8,848 nucleotides of DNA from Candidatus Rokuibacteriota bacterium (lineage in GTDB: Bacteria; Methylomirabilota; Methylomirabilia; Rokubacteriales; CSP1-6): positions 1 to 8,848 of the forward strand of contig JACORX010000041.1 in the NCBI GenBank assembly GCA_016179165.1, given 5' to 3'. The notes under the pieces were generated by a model, which did not search any database, had not been told where the DNA came from, and saw only the letters and a list, made by a program, of their open reading frames with translations. The position numbers were made by a program, and so were the translations under genes. Within the stretch, counting starts at the first letter, position 1. Each line of letters opens with the position of its first letter. Below are positions 6,036 to 8,848 of the stretch, piece after piece.

Positions 6036-6833
6036 TCACATCATGGTATAGCCGCCGCTCACGGACAGGGTCTGGCCCGTGATGAAGCTTGCGGCGCCGG
6101 ATGCCAGGAACACGACGGCGCCCGCCACGTCCTCCGGCTTCCCGATGCGGCGCAGCGGGTAGGCCTTGGCGATGCGCGCCTGCATGTCCGCCGTACCCCA
6201 TGCCTTGTTGCTCTCCGCTGCCCACATGCTGAGGCTGCCGAAGTCCTCCTCGGACGCGGGCATGGTCATGCCGGGACAGACCACGTTGAGCCGGATGCCG
6301 TGGCGCCCGACTTCACGGGCTACGCTCTTCGTGAGCGCGATGACGCCCGCCTTGCAGGCGCCGTAGACGGCCTCGCGGAACTCGCCCATGCGGCCGGCGT
6401 CCGAGCCCAGGCTTACGATGACGCCCCCCTTGCGCGCGATCATGCCGTCGAGAACCGCGCGCGTGCAGTTGATCATGCCCCAGAGATTGATCTGGACCTC
6501 CTTCTCCCATTCGGCGCGCTCCTTCTCGACGAAGAGCCGGTCGAGTGTCCAGCCGACGTTGTTGACGAGCACGTCGACCGCGCCGGCCCGTCCCTCGACC
6601 TCGCGGACCATGGCCTGGACGGACTCCCACTTGGTCACGTCGGTCGCCACCACGGCCGCCGACGCCGCTCCCGCCTTGCGCGCTTCTTCCACCACCTTGC
6701 CGCCCTGCCCCGCGTCGATCTCGGCGATGCTGACGTGCGCGCCCTCGCGGGCGAAGGCGAGGCTGATGGCCCGCCCGATATTCGATCCGCCGCCCGTAAC
6801 GATGACGCTCTTGCCCTTGAGGTTCAGCTCCAT
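6036..6833 (-). CDS. Short-chain dehydrogenase/reductase, BadH-like (2-hydroxycyclohexanecarboxyl-CoA dehydrogenase candidate)
   Basis: This is a 265-residue classical SDR. The Rossmann nucleotide motif TGGGSNIG is at 13-20, the conserved acid D65 sits in ATDVT, NNVG is at 91-94, and the active-site set is N116, S144, Y157 and K161 (YGACK). The stretches NNVGWT, SDAGRMGEFREAVYGACKAG (144-163), LNVVCPG (182-188) and the end FITGQTLSVSGGYTMM closely resemble what I recall of R. palustris BadH, which oxidises 2-hydroxycyclohexanecarboxyl-CoA to the 2-keto compound with NAD+. The alternative is a generic 3-hydroxyacyl-CoA dehydrogenase or FabG-like reductase. The Glu39-Asp40 region (IAEID) after the second strand favours NAD(H) over NADP(H) (inference). 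The start at 6833 is preceded by AGGG 8 bases upstream; the gap to the ligase stop is 64 bases. The neighbouring ligase, hydratase and dehydrogenase support a ring beta-oxidation role. Confidence 0.9.
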   Translation of the reverse strand: MELNLKGKSVIVTGGGSNIGRAISLAFAREGAHVSIAEIDAGQGGKVVEEARKAGAASAAVVATDVTKWESVQAMVREVEGRAGAVDVLVNNVGWTLDRLFVEKERAEWEKEVQINLWGMINCTRAVLDGMIARKGGVIVSLGSDAGRMGEFREAVYGACKAGVIALTKSVAREVGRHGIRLNVVCPGMTMPASEEDFGSLSMWAAESNKAWGTADMQARIAKAYPLRRIGKPEDVAGAVVFLASGAASFITGQTLSVSGGYTMM

Positions 6834-6897
6834 CCCGTATGCCCTCGCTCTGGTGCTGTGTGTGTCACCATGCTCCGCTCATCATGCTGTTCCACAT

Positions 6898-8535
6898 CTA
6901 ACCCGCCTTCGCGGACGCGCCCGCGATGCGCTCGGCGACCAGCTGGCGGAGCCGGTACTTCTGGATCTTGCCGCTCGGGGTCATCGGGAACTCGGAGACG
7001 ATCTCGAGGCGTTCCGGGAACTTGTGGCGCGCGAGCTGGTGGCTTTCCAGGAACGCGGAAATCTCGGGGAGTGTCAGAGACTGCCCTTCGTGCGGGATGA
7101 CGACGGCGCAGCCGCGCTCACCCAGCCGCGGGTCGGCCACGCCCACGATGGCGACTCCAGAGATCTTGGGATGGGTGAACAGCAGGTTCTCGACCTCGAC
7201 GACGGGGATGTTCTCGCCACCCCGAATGATCACGTCCTTGGTTCGCCCCGTGATGGACACGTACCCGTCCCGATCGAGCGTCGCGCGGTCGCCCGTCTTG
7301 AACCAGCCGTCGGGCGTGTGGCCGTCGACCGTGAACTCGGGCCGCTTGAAGTAGCCGGCGAACTGGGCCGGGCCGCGGACGAGAAGGTCCCCCTCCCCGC
7401 CCCTGGGGAGCTCCTGTCCGGCCTCATCCACGACGCGGAGCTCCATACCGGGAAGCGGCACGCCGTCGGTGGTGAACGCTTTCTCCTCCGGGTCGTCGAG
7501 GCCGTTGCAGGTGACGAGACCGTTCTCGGTCATGCCCCAGCCGGCCGAGATCACGCACTTGAGCCGCTCGCGGGCGTCCTTCACCAGCTGGCGCGGGATC
7601 GGCGCGCCGGCCGAGATGAAGACGCGGAGCGAGCCCATGTCGCGCGGCGCCTGAGTGTACGTCAGGTCGCGGAGGAACGGCGTGGCGCCCATCGTAAACG
7701 TCACCCGCTCGGCCTCGATCACCCGCGCCGCCTCCTCGACGTTCCAGACGTCCATCCACACCGCCGTGGCTCCCAGCAGGAGATTCAGGCAGTAGCCGAA
7801 CAGATAGCCCGTCTGGTGGCCGAGCGTCGAGGCCATGAGCAGCACGTCGCGGTCCGTGAAGGCGAGCCGTTCGATCGCCGTGTAGATGGTCGACAGCGTC
7901 GTGTTGGGCGTGTGCATCACGCCCTTGGGCTCTCCCGTCGTCCCTGACGTGAAGACCACCTCGTGGACGGTGTTCGGGTCGCTGCCGGGCAGCGGCCGGC
8001 GGCCCGGCTTCACTTCCCAGGCCGTATCCGCGAGCGTCGCGAACGGCTCCATGCCGGCGGGCGCGTCCCCGCGCGCCACGAAGATGCGCTCCAGCCGCGG
8101 CAGGCCGCCTCGCAGCTGCGCCGCCATCTCGCGGTAGTCGAACCCGCGGAAGGTCGCGGGAATGACGAGCGCCTGGGATTCGAGGAGCCCCAGCATGAAG
8201 CGGAGCTCGCTGGCGCGATAGGTCGGCGGGATCGGGTTGACGACGGCGCCCAGGCGGCTCGCGGCCAGGAAGACCAGGACGAACTCGTTCCAGTTCGGCA
8301 GCTGGCAGGAGATGACGCCGCCCTCCTGGAGGCCGTTGGCGCGGAGCCCGTGGGCCACGCGCTCGACTTTGCCTGCCAGCGCGGCCCACGTGTAGCGCCC
8401 CTGCCCGTCCACAAGGGCAGACTTGTCCGGCCGGACGGTTGCCCACCTGTCGAGGTAGGTCTCGAGGCTCTCGTTCCGCCAGAGCCCCGCCGCCGTACAC
8501 TCCCGCGCCCGCGCCTCCGCGACTCTCGTCCTCAT
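6898..8535 (-). CDS. AMP-forming acyl-CoA ligase, cyclohexanecarboxylate/aromatic acid-CoA ligase (AliA-like) candidate
   Basis: This is a 545-residue member of the ANL adenylating superfamily at normal length; it makes acyl-AMP from ATP and a carboxylate, then the CoA thioester. The P-loop TSGTTGEPKG is at 196-205, the A5 motif GWGMTENG at 332-339, the TGD at 414-416, the hinge region DGYVSITGRTKDVIIRGGEN at 423-442, and the catalytic lysine K523 in MTPSGKIQKYR. No signal peptide or membrane span is present, so it is cytoplasmic. As first gene of the operon it would activate the growth substrate for the SDR, hydratase and dehydrogenase downstream. The GMTENG variant and the neighbours suggest an AliA-type ring acid or medium-chain acid ligase, but specificity cannot be read from sequence. 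The ATG at 8535 has only a weak ribosome site (GGCGAG, 5 bases upstream). The frame stays open to 8772, but that extension is Arg/Pro-rich, runs through an inverted repeat and is judged non-coding. Confidence 0.9.
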   Translation of the reverse strand: MRTRVAEARARECTAAGLWRNESLETYLDRWATVRPDKSALVDGQGRYTWAALAGKVERVAHGLRANGLQEGGVISCQLPNWNEFVLVFLAASRLGAVVNPIPPTYRASELRFMLGLLESQALVIPATFRGFDYREMAAQLRGGLPRLERIFVARGDAPAGMEPFATLADTAWEVKPGRRPLPGSDPNTVHEVVFTSGTTGEPKGVMHTPNTTLSTIYTAIERLAFTDRDVLLMASTLGHQTGYLFGYCLNLLLGATAVWMDVWNVEEAARVIEAERVTFTMGATPFLRDLTYTQAPRDMGSLRVFISAGAPIPRQLVKDARERLKCVISAGWGMTENGLVTCNGLDDPEEKAFTTDGVPLPGMELRVVDEAGQELPRGGEGDLLVRGPAQFAGYFKRPEFTVDGHTPDGWFKTGDRATLDRDGYVSITGRTKDVIIRGGENIPVVEVENLLFTHPKISGVAIVGVADPRLGERGCAVVIPHEGQSLTLPEISAFLESHQLARHKFPERLEIVSEFPMTPSGKIQKYRLRQLVAERIAGASAKAG

Positions 8536-8609
8536 AGGATCTCGCCGCGACAGAGTAGCGCGCTTAGGGTCGTTCGTCGAGGGTTCCGTTCTCGGCCGCC
8601 GAAAAGGTC

Positions 8610-8842
8610 GCAGGCCGCTCAAAAAGGTCCAGATGCGAGGCGGCGCCCCGCCGTTCGAGTTGAGCGGCGGCCGCCGGCCGACGCGAGACGAGGGCTGAGT
8701 CGGTCCGCACGCGAGGCGTACGATCGTCTCAGCCCTCGCCTCGTGGCTCCGCCCCTCAGCTCGAACGGCCACGAGCGTGCGGCCGAGGGCACCCCAACAG
8801 TCTTTGCTAAATGGCGCAGATGGGCCTTTTTCAGCGGCCTGC
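8610..8842. repeat. Nested imperfect inverted repeats in the 313-base gene-free right end
   Basis: Three pairs of arms are nested around a centre near 8710-8726. The outer arms 8610-8637 and 8815-8842 match at 24 of 28 positions (starting GCAGGCCGCT and containing AAAAAGG). The middle arms 8650-8664 and 8755-8769 match at 14 of 15 (CTCAACTCGAACGGC type). The inner arms 8689-8699 and 8728-8738 match at 11 of 11 (CGAGGGCTGAG). There is no credible gene in 8536-8848. The structure could be a non-autonomous MITE-like element, a dispersed palindromic repeat, or a strong hairpin/attenuator in the leader of the ligase operon. A shorter direct echo, GGCCGCC-GAAAAGGTC (8594-8609), precedes the similar GGCCGCT-CAAAAAGGTC (8613-8629). 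The 74 bases between the repeat and the ligase start should hold the promoter if the repeat is not transcribed, but none was convincing. Confidence 0.7.
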
Positions 8843-8848
8843 TAGAGC

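Noticed and set aside
6824..6871. Fifteen-residue upstream ORF overlapping the SDR start
   Set aside because: It has no ribosome site at suitable spacing and no recognisable peptide. It is most likely chance.
8571..8576. CGTTCG half-site of the TetR operator upstream of the ligase
   Set aside because: There is no matching second half at the 2-base spacing. A 6-base word is expected by chance.
8552..8580. Possible sigma-70 promoter for the ligase (TCGACG, 17-base spacer, TACTCT on the minus strand)
   Set aside because: It matches the consensus at only 4/6 and 3/6 positions, and would leave a leader of about 10 bases that cuts into the ribosome site.
8536..8772. N-terminal extension of the acyl-CoA ligase
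   Set aside because: The extra residues are Arg/Pro-rich, run through the inverted repeat, and would exceed the usual ligase N-terminus. The ATG at 8535 gives normal length.

Overview
The window is a GC-rich, gene-dense stretch in which every credible gene lies on the minus strand, so transcription runs from right to left. The content points to anaerobic (or facultatively anaerobic) breakdown of aromatic or alicyclic carboxylic acids through CoA thioesters. The long, GC-biased open frames on the plus strand are shadows. The host cannot be named from this sequence. High GC, strong AGGAGG ribosome sites and tightly packed acyl-CoA genes would fit an uncultured soil or subsurface bacterium (for example Rokubacteria/Methylomirabilota or a deltaproteobacterial lineage), but this is inference only.

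Layout in transcription order. At the right edge, 8536-8848 has no gene; it holds a set of nested inverted repeats (8610-8842) upstream of the first gene. Then follow an AMP-forming acyl-CoA ligase (8535-6898), a BadH-like short-chain dehydrogenase (6833-6036), an enoyl-CoA hydratase/isomerase family protein (5985-5200), an acyl-CoA dehydrogenase (5185-4034), a polytopic NnrS-like membrane protein (4037-2793, apparently using a CTG start that overlaps the previous stop) and a PaaI-type hotdog thioesterase (2792-2391). These six genes have gaps of 0-64 bases or overlap, and look like one operon. After a 118-base gap a second unit starts: a TetR-type regulator (2272-1652), with a near-perfect palindromic operator in its leader, is coupled by an ATGA overlap to a BcrC-like 2-hydroxyacyl-CoA dehydratase/benzoyl-CoA reductase subunit (1655-501). 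A BcrB-like subunit follows (442 to the left edge, truncated).

How the parts may work together. The ligase would activate a ring carboxylic acid. The dehydrogenase, hydratase and SDR match the step types of the Rhodopseudomonas palustris cyclohexanecarboxylate/benzoate route (AliA, AliB/BadJ, BadK, BadH). The BcrC/BcrB-like pair resembles two subunits of an ATP-dependent aromatic ring reductase, whose ATPase/activator subunits (BcrA/BcrD type) would be expected beyond the left edge. The thioesterase could release trapped CoA, and the TetR protein probably controls at least its own operon. No ring-opening hydrolase (BadI or Oah type), ferredoxin or ETF gene is visible here, so the complete pathway is not demonstrated. 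The most unusual points are an Asp where acyl-CoA dehydrogenases usually carry the catalytic Glu, a His in place of the second catalytic Glu of the hydratase, and an NnrS-like membrane protein inside a CoA-thioester operon.
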